Notes under the pieces: generated by a model
What the model was told of the DNA's origin: nothing
What the model saw: the letters and a program-made list of their open reading frames with translations, nothing else
Databases searched by the model: none
Part shown: one piece after another, positions 44,652-53,341 of the stretch
Numbering within the stretch: the first letter of the stretch is position 1
Layout: the number at the start of each line of letters is the position of its first letter
Source of the DNA: Alphaproteobacteria bacterium
GTDB taxonomy: Bacteria; Pseudomonadota; Alphaproteobacteria; UBA9655
Assembly: GCA_017992885.1 (NCBI GenBank)
Contig: JAGONT010000016.1
Location: forward strand, 1-53,412
Direction: 5' to 3'
Length of the DNA: 53,412 nucleotides
Position numbers and translations under genes: made by a program

Positions 44652-44801
44652 TTACCCTTTCATTATAAAAAAGAACGTAAAAATCAAAAATCCAATCACA
44701 CCTCCTCCTATAAAAAGGAGCATTACTATTTTGAGCAGATCGGGAAACTTTAAAAAATAAAGTTTCCCGGTATGGCGTCGTTTGGTTTTATAAAGTATCA
44801 T
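44652..44801 (-). CDS. Small single-pass membrane protein (49 residues)
   Basis: MILYKTKRRHTGKLYFLKF, then a strongly hydrophobic helix (about 24-47) rich in F, I, L and G. Starts 6 nt after the TraD-like gene's stop, with AGGAAAGA as ribosome-binding site, so it is the last gene of the Dtr operon. Positive N-terminus and hydrophobic C-terminus suggest an inner-membrane peptide with its N-terminus inside. Too small for long-ORF gene calls. Function unknown. Confidence 0.6.
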   Translation of the reverse strand: MILYKTKRRHTGKLYFLKFPDLLKIVMLLFIGGGVIGFLIFTFFFIMKG

Positions 44802-44807
44802 TCTTTC

Positions 44808-45083
44808 CTAATGGCGTTTGCGTTCATTAAGTTCTCTCAAAGCTTCTAACCCTTGATAGCTCCACAGCTCTTTATGAAAAGCTTCGCCCGAGGTCACCAT
44901 ATCGTTCAAGACGAGAAGCCCTTTAAATAACATTTTTAGCTCAGGAGCTTTTTGAAGATCTTCCCCTAAAGTAATGCCAAAAGTTTCAAGAAGTCCAGCC
45001 TGATCAACGAGAGAGCCAATTTGCACAAGCGACTTTACTCTTGCTCGCCTCATACCATGATAAGTGAGATTAAGAGAGTTCAT
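44808..45083 (-). CDS. traD: Ti-type TraD-like DNA-transfer accessory protein
   Basis: 91 residues from the ATG at 45083 (AGGAGGT 8 nt upstream; the longer frame to 45185 overlaps the neighbouring gene and is not used). RRARVKSLVQIGSLVDQAGL is the signature of the small Ti/RP4-like TraD family found beside TraA relaxases. Not the TraD coupling protein encoded at 18306. Operon with the TraC-like gene 20 bp upstream and probably with the small membrane protein downstream. Likely helps the relaxosome form at oriT. Confidence 0.85.
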   Translation of the reverse strand: MNSLNLTYHGMRRARVKSLVQIGSLVDQAGLLETFGITLGEDLQKAPELKMLFKGLLVLNDMVTSGEAFHKELWSYQGLEALRELNERKRH

Positions 45084-45102
45084 AAGAATGTACCTCCTAG
45101 AT

Positions 45103-45471
45103 TTAAATCTGTTCAAGAGCTGGATCGTACGTCTGAGACTTCTGCTCATACGGCGGAATGAAAGAGGCACGAAAGGAGGGAACACACTTGCGCCACTCCT
45201 CCTTCTGGCTTTTGGATGCTGTTGGCCACGTCTTTTCTAAAACGACCAAAGCAAGTTCAAGAGAAAACTCGTCTTCCAAGATTCTCTGGACCTCTTTTGT
45301 GAAGAAGAGAGATTCATTCATGTGAAGCTTTTCTCGTTTTTTTCTGAGACGTTGCATCTTTTCGTCGATGGAGAGGAACTTCTCCTTATTTTGAAGTGGT
45401 TCTGGAGACTTTGGATTCTTCCCTTTAAAAGAAGCTGGTTTTGGGTCTGTTGGAGTAGTTTTGTTAGTCAT
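45103..45471 (-). CDS. Ti-type TraC-like relaxosome accessory protein
   Basis: 122 residues from the ATG at 45471 (AAGGAAA upstream). A charged N-terminus, then DEKMQRLRKKREKLHMNESL, KEVQRILEDEFSLELALVVL and TASKSQKEEWRKC. Position matches traC in Ti-type Dtr operons (traC-traD transcribed away from traA with oriT between them), and the first part fits the coiled-coil TraC-like form. A second copy outside the element is at 4883-5173. Assigned by context and general form, not by a firm family match. Confidence 0.65.
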   Translation of the reverse strand: MTNKTTPTDPKPASFKGKNPKSPEPLQNKEKFLSIDEKMQRLRKKREKLHMNESLFFTKEVQRILEDEFSLELALVVLEKTWPTASKSQKEEWRKCVPSFRASFIPPYEQKSQTYDPALEQI

Positions 45472-45556
45472 TGGTTTTCCTTTTCTTCTCATTCCCGCCC
45501 ATTCTCCTGTCTTGTATCCATGAGAAGAGCGAAAATGATTTACATAAATTACACAA

Positions 45557-45590
45557 TTTGTTATTATATTTCAAGAAGATAATTAACAAA
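45557..45590. promoter_or_regulatory. oriT candidate 1: AT-rich inverted repeat
   Basis: TTTGTTATTAT (45557-45567) and ATAATTAACAAA (45579-45590) pair with one bulged base around an 11-nt loop. It lies in the gap between the divergent traC-like gene and traA, where Ti-type elements carry oriT. No match to a known nic sequence was seen. Confidence 0.4.
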
Positions 45591-45620
45591 CTTCTATATA
45601 CAGAAAATAAACATTTATCT

Positions 45621-45836
45621 ATGAATACATACAAAAAAACACACTTTAACCATCATAGAGCGGTCCTCGAGCATTTTTTAAAAGTGGGAGAGGCGCGCTT
45701 ATACAAACCTTCTAGGTTTGCGCGCTTTGGTGCATGCACCTCAGACCATAATGAGATTTTGGAGGGTGAGTTTTTAGGTAATTACTTGTTTGAGAGATTG
45801 AGGATTAGCCTCAACTCAATAAAGAAGGACCAATAA
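45621..45836 (+). CDS. Small unknown protein upstream of traA
   Basis: 71 residues, ATG at 45621, ending 6 nt before traA. Basic N-terminus (MNTYKKTHFNHHRAVLEHFL) and a middle region with ARLYKPSRFARFG. No ribosome-binding site is obvious, and the sequence contains dense palindromes (45693-45740), so it could be a coding frame lying across a control site, not a true gene. No family recognised. A frame open to 45471 exists but starts inside the opposite operon. Confidence 0.45.
   Translation: MNTYKKTHFNHHRAVLEHFLKVGEARLYKPSRFARFGACTSDHNEILEGEFLGNYLFERLRISLNSIKKDQ
45693..45740. promoter_or_regulatory. oriT candidate 2 / operator: nested palindromes
   Basis: GCGCGC (45693-45698), AAACCT-TCT-AGGTTT (45705-45719), GCGCGC (45720-45725) and the perfect 12-bp palindrome GGTGCATGCACC (45729-45740). 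The first three form one long hairpin. Such symmetry about 100 bp before the relaxase start fits a relaxosome or autoregulation site. Confidence 0.5.
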
Positions 45837-45842
45837 TCCCCC

Positions 45843-48800
45843 ATGGCGCTTTACCATTTCAGTGCAAAAATCCTGTCTCACAGCACCCGAAATACGGTAG
45901 GCGCTGTTGCTTACCGTGCAGGGTGTGAACTCTTAGATCTGCGTACTGGGGAATCCTTTGACTATGGTAATAAAGCTGTACAACATGTTGAGCTTATTGT
46001 GCCAGAGGATTCTCCTCAATGGATTCGAGACATCCAAGATCTGATCAATACAGATCGCCAAGAGGGCGTGCAAGCCCTCATCCAAAAGGTTGAAGCGGCT
46101 GAATACAGGATCAATTCTCAAGTCTGGCGTGAAATTGAAATTGCCCTCCACTCTGAACTCACAGAAGAACAAAACATTACCCTAGCACGAGAATTTGTAA
46201 AAGATCAGCTTTGCGGACGGGGCATGACTGCTCTCCTTAATTTCCACTTTGATGTGGATAAAAAAACAGGTCAGGAAAAACCTCACTGCCATATTCTTCT
46301 AACCATGCGCACTCTTGATGAAGAAGGGTTTAGCTCAACAAAAGAACGAATCTGGAATACAAAAGCTGTCGTTCAAGAATTACGGGAACAATGGGCTCAC
46401 TATTCCAACTTTTATCTCAAACTCTATGGTCATGACGTCCAAATTGATCACCGTTCTAATCAAGAACGAGGCATTGAGATGGAGCCTCAACCCAAACGCG
46501 GGAGAAACGTTTTAGCGCTAGAGAGAAAAGCAACAGAGGCAAAAACAATAGATCCCAGCACGAAAAATGAGGATATTAAAAGTATTGAAAAAGGCAGTCT
46601 CGAACTTACTGCATCTCCTGAATCAACAGAAACTGCTCATCCTCTTGAAGATCCCCAACCTGACAAAGACACAAAAATCACCCCCGTTACAGAGAAGATG
46701 CAGGCCTTCCAAGCAGCTCAACTTCGCAACCTCTACCGCATCATGCGTAATCCTAACGCTATTTTGGATATTGTCACCAAGCATCATGCCACTTTTATGT
46801 GGGCCGATGTACAAAAGAAACTTCATCAGTATGTGGATAATGCGGCTCTTTTTGAGAGGTTGGAGGATAAGATTAAGACTTCCTCTGAGTTGGTCTTATT
46901 GCATACCCAAAAAGTACAAAATTCCTCGGGAACGGAACGCGACCAAGCCATTTATACAACCCGCAGTATGCTTAAAGCAGAAAGGTCTCTCATTGAACAA
47001 GCTGAAGAGCTCGGAAACTCTAAAACCCATGGGGTTCAGGGAAAAAACATCGAACTTGCCATTGAAAAGGCCAACGAAAAGCTCAAAGAGCATGACGGAC
47101 TTTCTCAAGATCAAATCAAGGCGATTTATCATTTGGTCGATGAAGGACAAATCAAATGCGTTGTAGGCATTGCAGGGGCAGGCAAAACAACCGCAATCGG
47201 TGTTTGTCATGAGGTGTGGAAAGCAGAAGGATATGCGGTGTATGGTCTTGCACCTACAGGAAAAGCCTCTCAAAATCTAGAGGGAAGCTCTTTAGAAGAG
47301 AACGGTATCACCTCAACAACTTTACATAAGTTCCTCAAGTCATTTGAGGAAGGACGATGTCAGTATAATGACAAAAGCATCCTTGTTCTTGATGAAGCGG
47401 GCATGGTGGATGTGGGGCGCTTTGATCAGCTCTTACGTGCCGTAAAGCACCTGGGGGTGAAGCTCATTGTTTTAGGGGATGGGGCGCAACTTCAGCCTGT
47501 GGAAGCAGGTCCTGCCTTTCGTCTTGTGACAGAAAAGCTTGGGCATTCTGAACTAAATACGGTTGTTCGTCAAAAAGAAGAATGGCAGAGAGAAGCAACG
47601 GTTCTTTTTGGACAACAAAAAACAAAGGAAGCCATTCAAAAATATGAAGGTAAAGAATGCATTCACATCATTGAGGAGAAACTTCCTTCCCTTAAAGAGG
47701 CCATAAATGCCAAAGCCTATGACAGTATCGTTCATCTTTATGAAGCTTCTCACCGTGTCTCCTCCCTCATTTATCGAGAAATGGCCAAGGATGTGCAGAG
47801 GAAATATCCTGAGCTGAAAAAGCTTTATCCCAAAATTATAGAACATGAAGATTTTCAAAAGTATCTTAATTGGAAGGATATTGAAAAAGGCGCTGCGGAT
47901 TACATTCTCGAGAATGCTCAAAAGTGTCGTCCTGCTCTTGAGGCAAGAAACGTTGATACCCTCCCCCTTGCTCTTGTCTTTAAGGATAAAGACAAAGACA
48001 AATTCGCTCAACAAGAAGAAGCCAAAGCTGTTTTAAGAGAATGTGGCCTTGATCATCTCATTGGACAAACAAAAAAGAGGGGTCTTAGACCCACAGGTCA
48101 AACCGTTGATGTTCGCCAAACAGCAAAAGAAGAACTTATCCATGAGTGGCATACCACATTTAAAGAAAATCCCGAGAAAAGCATAGCCATTCTTGCTTAT
48201 AGCAACAGGGACGTCAATAATCTCAACAGACAGGTCAGATCTCTTCTAAAAGAATCAGGCCATCTCTCACAAGGAGAATTTACTTTTAAAATCAAAAAAG
48301 AAATTGAGGATGATTTTGGAAGAAAAGAAACCCTTCGAGAAGAAAAAGGCTTTTCCAAAGGAGATCGCATTGTCTTTACAAAAAACAAGTATTGGGCAGG
48401 TGTTAGAAATGGCACCATGGGGACTGTTACGGACATTAACAACCAGAATATCAAAGTTAAACTGGACGAGGGTAAGGAAATTTCATTCTCCCCCAATCTC
48501 AATCCTTACTTTGATCATGGATGGGCCATTACCATCCATAAATCTCAAGGCGCAACCGTTGATCGAACTTATGTGCTGGCATCCTTTGAGATGACCCAGA
48601 ACTTAGCCTATGTAGCCATGACCCGCCATCGGGAAGGAGCAAAAATGTTTGGAAGCTCCCTTGATTTCTGGAGAAAAGAAAAGCTCCCAGAGGTTCTCTC
48701 AAAATCAGGAGAGAAACTTTCCGCAGCTGATTATCTTGATGCAGAGACACTCACTAAAATCATGAAACGGGATGACAAGATCCTCACCAAATTCTTCCAA

Positions 48801-51368
48801 CGGATGTCAAATGAGTTGGAAGCCATGGGGGCTGTCACAACAGAGGCTTTTTGGAATGTAGCAGATCATTTCTTAGGAAATTATTCCTTAGGTAGAATCC
48901 GGGAAAAAGAAATCCGCATTCTCCAAGACAGTGTTCGAGAAGAGGTTCGGGCAGAAGCGCTTTTCAGAAAAGAAGATACCACCACTAAACAAGAAAATAT
49001 CGCCCTTAAAGAGGAGCGCCCCTTCGAGGTTCAATCTCAGCTTCAACCCCAACATCAAGCTCAATCTCAACCTCAACATGTAAGTATGGATGCAACACAA
49101 TCAATTGATTCAAATAGGGAAAAAATTATTTCCTCTCTTCATCATGAAGAGAGCTCTCTCGCTAAGAATCCGTTCAAAGAACGTTCTCTTGTTGAAGTCT
49201 CCAGCAGGGAAAATTCTCTTAGTAAGGAGATTTCTGTTGAGAAGTCCCTCATTGAAAAGATTCTGACTGAGAATACAAACAACCCCATAAACCTTTCAGA
49301 AAAGGTCGTACAGCAGCAATTTGTTGCCCAGAGTCTCCAGTATAAGAGAGAAATTGTAGAGAATGCTCTTAAAGCGTATATGGCTGATTTTGCAGATCAT
49401 GTGTTTGCATCCATCGACGTAAATTATAACCGTGCTATGTCTTCCAGCAGAGAAAGGCGCTATGGAGAGAAGGGGGAGTTCTCCGTCAACCTTCAGAAAG
49501 GGATGTGGTGTAGCCATAAGGATTCTCAGCTGAAAGGTGGTCCTCTGCAACTGCTTACCAAGCTTAAAAATCTTTCCTATAAAGATGCAATAGAGCACGG
49601 AGCTTCCTGGGCAAGGGTATCGCCTGAACAGCTGGTGCTAAAACAACAGACCCATGGGTTGCCTCACGCTCAAAGGATCGAAAAAGAAGCTTTAGCAAAG
49701 GCGAAGGAGGCGGAGGAAATCAAGCAGAAGACTGAACGTGCACAATCTGTCTGGACAAAAGGCAAGTCCATTCAAGGAACGCTTGCGGAACGTTATCTGA
49801 GAGAACATCGCAACATTAAATGTGATCTTCCTCAAGATCTCTTATACTTGCCAGCGCATAGCTTAGGTAAAGCTTCTCCTCCTGCTCTCATGGCTATAGC
49901 TCGTTCTCTGGCAGGAGAAGTTACAGCCGTTCAGCTGACCTTTTTGGATTCCACCACGGCTAATAAAGCTGATATTCCTGTTCCGAAGAGATCCTTTGGG
50001 TCTCTCACAGGGGCAGCTGTAACGATCCAGGCCCGTCCCTCTCTCCGCGTAGGCGGGGAACAGGGGAAACCCGTAGAGAGCTTAGGACCTTTCCTCATAG
50101 CCGAAGGTGTTGAAACGGCTCTCAGTTTTAGGGAAACAGTGATAAAGGGAGAAATCAAGTCTAGCCTTGGCCTTTCTAATATTAAGAACCTTGAACCGAA
50201 AGATTCAAACACTCATGTCATCATTTGCGGAGATCATGATGCGCCTGGTTTTTCTGCAGCCAAAGCTCTTGAAAAGTCTGCCCACGCCCTCCACAAGAAG
50301 GGATTTAAGGTGACGGTCATCAAACCAGATAAGCTTGGAGAAGACTTTAATGACGTTCTCAAAGCAAAAGGTCCTGGAAGTATCAGGGAGATTTTAGAGA
50401 AACAGCTACCAAAGGATTTGCTTGTCTCTATTCTAACCTCAGCTGAGAAGCAGACACAAAGAGATTTCCATGCGGTAAAGGATATTGAAAAGAAAGAGGC
50501 AAAACAGCCTCTCAAGAGTGAAAAAGAAACTCCAAAGTTTACATTAGAAGGTAAATCCTTTAAAGAAATTGTTACCTATTGTGAAAAGAGACTGAACGAT
50601 ACCTTAGCCAGAAGCAACAAACCGCTAACCAAAGAACGCGCTCAGCGCTTCCCCCTTCAAGCAGAAAAGACAGCTACGTTCCTTGTTCATGCCTATAAGC
50701 ATAATGGCCACAACCCTACGCAGGAAGAAGTGGCTCAATTTTCCTTAAGAGCCAAGTACGAGCTAAATCGCATTCCTGAAATCCGTAAAGAACTCATCAA
50801 GGAATGGAAAGAAAAAGATAGCTTCAAAGAAACCGAAGGCCTTCGTGCTCACATGATCGCAGAGCGCTTAGCTTCTATTGAAGGGCGGCTTTACTTCAAG
50901 GCTAAACAGGAAGGAACAAAGATTCCTTCAAATATTGCTGAGTATGCCCATCAAGAATTAAAAAAGAATAGAGCTCATACATCAAAACTTGCTGTGGAAC
51001 TTTCTCAAAAATATGCACTGCCTAAAGACGTAGTCTCCAGCTCTGCTAAGAACGTTTTAAGATATAAAGAGACTCATGGCATACTTCCCTCTGAATCTCA
51101 AACTTCTAATATAATTCAAATCGCACAAAAATTAGAAAGGAAACAATACATTCCTGCTTCAAATAGGAAACTCAATCAATTAGAAATCGATTATCTCCAG
51201 AGATACGAGGGAGATCTCCTCTTCAAGTATATGGCGTGCCAAAAAGAAACAAAACACGATCTTCCTTTCTCTCATATTCAGGATCAAACAAAAAAAGCAT
51301 TGGAGATAGCAAGGTCTCAAATTAACCAGGAACTTATTAAAATGAACGAGAGGGAATTTTCGCTGTAA
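45843..51368 (+). CDS. traA: TraA: relaxase-helicase-primase fusion (MobQ/Ti type)
   Basis: 1841 residues, the largest gene here. MobA/MobL relaxase about 1-230: Tyr24 (AYRAG), His135, His148 and His150 (KPHCHILL) of the HUH site. RecD-like helicase about 420-960: Walker A VGIAGAGKTT (about 440), Walker B LDEAGMVD (about 514), AITIHKSQGATVD and VAMTRHR. A Q-rich linker (about 1060-1085) leads to a primase-like part (about 1190-1240, CSHKD) and a Toprim domain with LIAEGVETALSF (about 1416) and IICGDHDAPG (about 1459), then LGEDFNDVL. The C-terminal 300 residues are helical and unassigned. The start matches the family N-terminus (MALYHFSAK). Nicks oriT, unwinds DNA and may prime the complementary strand. 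Confidence 0.93.
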   Translation: MALYHFSAKILSHSTRNTVGAVAYRAGCELLDLRTGESFDYGNKAVQHVELIVPEDSPQWIRDIQDLINTDRQEGVQALIQKVEAAEYRINSQVWREIEIALHSELTEEQNITLAREFVKDQLCGRGMTALLNFHFDVDKKTGQEKPHCHILLTMRTLDEEGFSSTKERIWNTKAVVQELREQWAHYSNFYLKLYGHDVQIDHRSNQERGIEMEPQPKRGRNVLALERKATEAKTIDPSTKNEDIKSIEKGSLELTASPESTETAHPLEDPQPDKDTKITPVTEKMQAFQAAQLRNLYRIMRNPNAILDIVTKHHATFMWADVQKKLHQYVDNAALFERLEDKIKTSSELVLLHTQKVQNSSGTERDQAIYTTRSMLKAERSLIEQAEELGNSKTHGVQGKNIELAIEKANEKLKEHDGLSQDQIKAIYHLVDEGQIKCVVGIAGAGKTTAIGVCHEVWKAEGYAVYGLAPTGKASQNLEGSSLEENGITSTTLHKFLKSFEEGRCQYNDKSILVLDEAGMVDVGRFDQLLRAVKHLGVKLIVLGDGAQLQPVEAGPAFRLVTEKLGHSELNTVVRQKEEWQREATVLFGQQKTKEAIQKYEGKECIHIIEEKLPSLKEAINAKAYDSIVHLYEASHRVSSLIYREMAKDVQRKYPELKKLYPKIIEHEDFQKYLNWKDIEKGAADYILENAQKCRPALEARNVDTLPLALVFKDKDKDKFAQQEEAKAVLRECGLDHLIGQTKKRGLRPTGQTVDVRQTAKEELIHEWHTTFKENPEKSIAILAYSNRDVNNLNRQVRSLLKESGHLSQGEFTFKIKKEIEDDFGRKETLREEKGFSKGDRIVFTKNKYWAGVRNGTMGTVTDINNQNIKVKLDEGKEISFSPNLNPYFDHGWAITIHKSQGATVDRTYVLASFEMTQNLAYVAMTRHREGAKMFGSSLDFWRKEKLPEVLSKSGEKLSAADYLDAETLTKIMKRDDKILTKFFQRMSNELEAMGAVTTEAFWNVADHFLGNYSLGRIREKEIRILQDSVREEVRAEALFRKEDTTTKQENIALKEERPFEVQSQLQPQHQAQSQPQHVSMDATQSIDSNREKIISSLHHEESSLAKNPFKERSLVEVSSRENSLSKEISVEKSLIEKILTENTNNPINLSEKVVQQQFVAQSLQYKREIVENALKAYMADFADHVFASIDVNYNRAMSSSRERRYGEKGEFSVNLQKGMWCSHKDSQLKGGPLQLLTKLKNLSYKDAIEHGASWARVSPEQLVLKQQTHGLPHAQRIEKEALAKAKEAEEIKQKTERAQSVWTKGKSIQGTLAERYLREHRNIKCDLPQDLLYLPAHSLGKASPPALMAIARSLAGEVTAVQLTFLDSTTANKADIPVPKRSFGSLTGAAVTIQARPSLRVGGEQGKPVESLGPFLIAEGVETALSFRETVIKGEIKSSLGLSNIKNLEPKDSNTHVIICGDHDAPGFSAAKALEKSAHALHKKGFKVTVIKPDKLGEDFNDVLKAKGPGSIREILEKQLPKDLLVSILTSAEKQTQRDFHAVKDIEKKEAKQPLKSEKETPKFTLEGKSFKEIVTYCEKRLNDTLARSNKPLTKERAQRFPLQAEKTATFLVHAYKHNGHNPTQEEVAQFSLRAKYELNRIPEIRKELIKEWKEKDSFKETEGLRAHMIAERLASIEGRLYFKAKQEGTKIPSNIAEYAHQELKKNRAHTSKLAVELSQKYALPKDVVSSSAKNVLRYKETHGILPSESQTSNIIQIAQKLERKQYIPASNRKLNQLEIDYLQRYEGDLLFKYMACQKETKHDLPFSHIQDQTKKALEIARSQINQELIKMNEREFSL

Positions 51369-51447
51369 TGCAAAAAGTCAGGCCCACTACATGTCCTCAC
51401 GCCTAAAGTCAGTAATCCCCTAGCTCTAAGTTTTGGCACTCTTGCTA

Positions 51448-51700
51448 TTAAGCAGCTTTAAGTTGACTGTTCATGAGTGTTGTGAGGCACTTGATAAAGA
51501 ACTGAAAACCAGCAATAGATTGCACTTCGAGAATAAGGGCTTGATCATAAAGGAGCCAAACCTTTTCTTTAAGGAAAGATAGGGATCCATTTCTTGGCCT
51601 AAACTTATAAAACAAACAGGACTCTCATTCAAACGAGTTGAAACACGGACCTTTTTGATTTTGCCCTGTAATTTTTTTCTAACGGGATTTATCTCCTTAA
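51448..51700 (-). pseudogene. htpG: 3' remnant of htpG (HSP90)
   Basis: The minus strand carries the end of the chaperone HtpG in pieces. In one frame: KIKKVRVSTRLNESPVC...GQEMDPYLSL (about 51700-51570), matching the C-terminal dimerisation domain (RLTDSPVCLV, MD..L). After a frame change: LLYDQALILEVQSIAGF..., ending LTTLMNSQLKAA and TAA at 51448, matching the very end of HtpG. No 5' portion follows upstream. A relic with at least one frameshift, probably from an earlier element or a displaced chromosomal segment. Confidence 0.7.
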
Positions 51701-51764
51701 AAAAAACATCATAACTTATTGATAATATAAATATAATTTGCGTTTTAGAAATTTCAAGATGCAT

Positions 51765-52306
51765 GGTGGAATGAGTTTTTTAATTATTTAATATCAATGT
51801 ATTAAGATATATTTTGCATAGCCAGAAAATGAAAAATTATTTCTCTTTAAAACCCAGTGTTTTCAAGGTCTGCAGGCCAAACTCTAGTGAGTTTAGGGGA
51901 GTAAAGTCCAGAAGTCAATCCGTGTTTTGACAATACCTATACATAGTGTATGTATGGACCAGCTGTGAAAAGCAAGAAAAAATAAGATAAGAATAAAGCA
52001 TCAGTCATGTATCCGGCTTCAATTATGGAAAGAGTTATTTCTCCGAGCCCTAATGGATATGCGAACCTTCCAAATTCCAATCATTGCGACGGCTTCTCTA
52101 TGAGCCCTTACACTATTCGGATTTAGCAGAAGGAATTGGCTTTTGCCCATCAAATTATCTTCTCGCGTACTCACCTGGTGGGAACTCCTTTACTCCTTTT
52201 GTTTGTTATTCAAATAACCGTGAAGCGTAAGAAGAGGGCATTCTCGCTCCCTTCTTACAAATGCATACAGTTTTTCTTTTTTAAAATCTCTCATTTTAGT
52301 CCCTTC
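51765..52306. other. Intergenic stretch before the IS110 element
   Basis: No gene recognised. It includes TACATA-GTG-TATGTA (about 51939-51953) as a small dyad and short frames of up to about 65 codons with no support. Part may be the non-coding end of the IS110 element; its exact terminus is not defined. Confidence 0.4.
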
Positions 52307-53341
52307 CTATGCTGCTTGCTTTGTTGCAGATGAAGATCGATTGTAATGCTCCTCATAGCTAGTGTCATGAGCCAACAGCGCCCAGATAACCCGGGCCATT
52401 TTATTGGCAAAGGCCACAATGCTTTTATTACGCCCTCGCCGCTCAGCAACACTTTTGAGCCATTTCATGGAAGAGGATAAATGTTCATCTTTTTTGGATT
52501 TGATCGAACTTAAAACGGACCGAGCTCCATGAACCAAGAGAGTCCTTAAAGTTCGATCTCCCCTTTTGCTGATGGGACCCAATTGAACTTTGCCACCCGT
52601 TGAGTATTGTTGGGGGACAAGGCCAAGCCATGCTGCGAGCTGTCTTCCATTTTTAAATACATTAATATCACCTATCTTGCCCACAACTGCGGTTGCAATG
52701 ATTACACCGACGCCTGGAATGGTCATGAGCTTTTGTACTTGAGAGTTAGTTTTAGACAGCTGTTTGAGATAATCGTCTCGTTTATTAATTAAAACTGTTT
52801 TATTCTTAAATTCTTCCATCATATCTGAAAGAAGGACTTTTACATCAGCTTCAATTTCTTCAGTTTCTGGGTCTAAGAGTTCTGTAACAAATGCAACGAT
52901 GTTGTGAATGCCTTGAGGAATTGTTAGACCATACTCTAAGAGCAACCCTCTGATCTCATTAGCTAAAGCTGTGCGATCTTCAACATGTCTTGCTCTATCG
53001 TTATGGATAGCCAGGAGATCTTGTTGAGAAACTGTTTTGACAGAAACAAAATTCATGTGCGGACGAGAAACAGCTTCACAAATGCCTGCTGCATCGTTGA
53101 AGTCATTTTTATAAGCTTTTGTATAGGGTTTTACATGTTGGATAGCCATCAATCTTACATCGTGTCCAAATTCCTTAAGCGTCCTAGCAAGATGATGTGC
53201 ACCTGCACAAGCCTCCATGCCTACCAGACAAGGTTGAAGATTTGCCATAAATTCATAAAGTTTAGCGCGTGTGAGTTGCTTTCTTCCTGACTTTCGCACT
53301 TTATATAGTGGAGAGATGAAATAGACGAGGAAAAGAGCCAC
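52307..53341 (-). CDS. IS110-family transposase, N-terminus possibly altered
   Basis: 344 residues. PCLVGMEACAGAHHLARTL, VKPYTKAYKNDFNDAAGICEA (acidic residues of the RuvC-like site) and the C-terminal IPGVGVIIATAVVGKIGDI with YSTGGK and ISKRGDRTLRTLLVHGAR (Ser motif) are typical. The first catalytic Asp is normally in a GIDLAK-type motif about 25 residues before RKQLTR; the frame here begins MALFLVYFISPLYKVRKSG without it, so the 5' end seems frameshifted or truncated. Transposition competence is doubtful. Confidence 0.85.
   Translation of the reverse strand: MALFLVYFISPLYKVRKSGRKQLTRAKLYEFMANLQPCLVGMEACAGAHHLARTLKEFGHDVRLMAIQHVKPYTKAYKNDFNDAAGICEAVSRPHMNFVSVKTVSQQDLLAIHNDRARHVEDRTALANEIRGLLLEYGLTIPQGIHNIVAFVTELLDPETEEIEADVKVLLSDMMEEFKNKTVLINKRDDYLKQLSKTNSQVQKLMTIPGVGVIIATAVVGKIGDINVFKNGRQLAAWLGLVPQQYSTGGKVQLGPISKRGDRTLRTLLVHGARSVLSSIKSKKDEHLSSSMKWLKSVAERRGRNKSIVAFANKMARVIWALLAHDTSYEEHYNRSSSATKQAA

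Larger units (their letters stand above)
16204..51368. mobile_element. RAGE-like integrative conjugative element (right end unresolved)
   Basis: A block bounded on the left by tRNA-Thr and integrase, containing a near-complete F-type type IV secretion/pilus set on one strand, and a Ti/RP4-like DNA-processing set (relaxase-helicase TraA with two small accessory genes) at the far side. This pairing of F-type mating genes with Ti-type processing genes is established for the Rickettsiales Amplified Genetic Element. Core tra genes show no frameshifts or internal stops, so the element may still be active. The end coordinate is the last element gene seen, not a mapped boundary. Confidence 0.8.

Noticed and set aside
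52010-52030. Possible right att site (ATCCGGC match to the tRNA-Thr end)
   Set aside because: Only 7 bp match the tRNA 3' end; too short to be an att repeat by itself.
52136-52333. 65-codon plus-strand frame before the IS110 transposase
   Set aside because: Phenylalanine-rich, no ribosome-binding site and no recognisable family.
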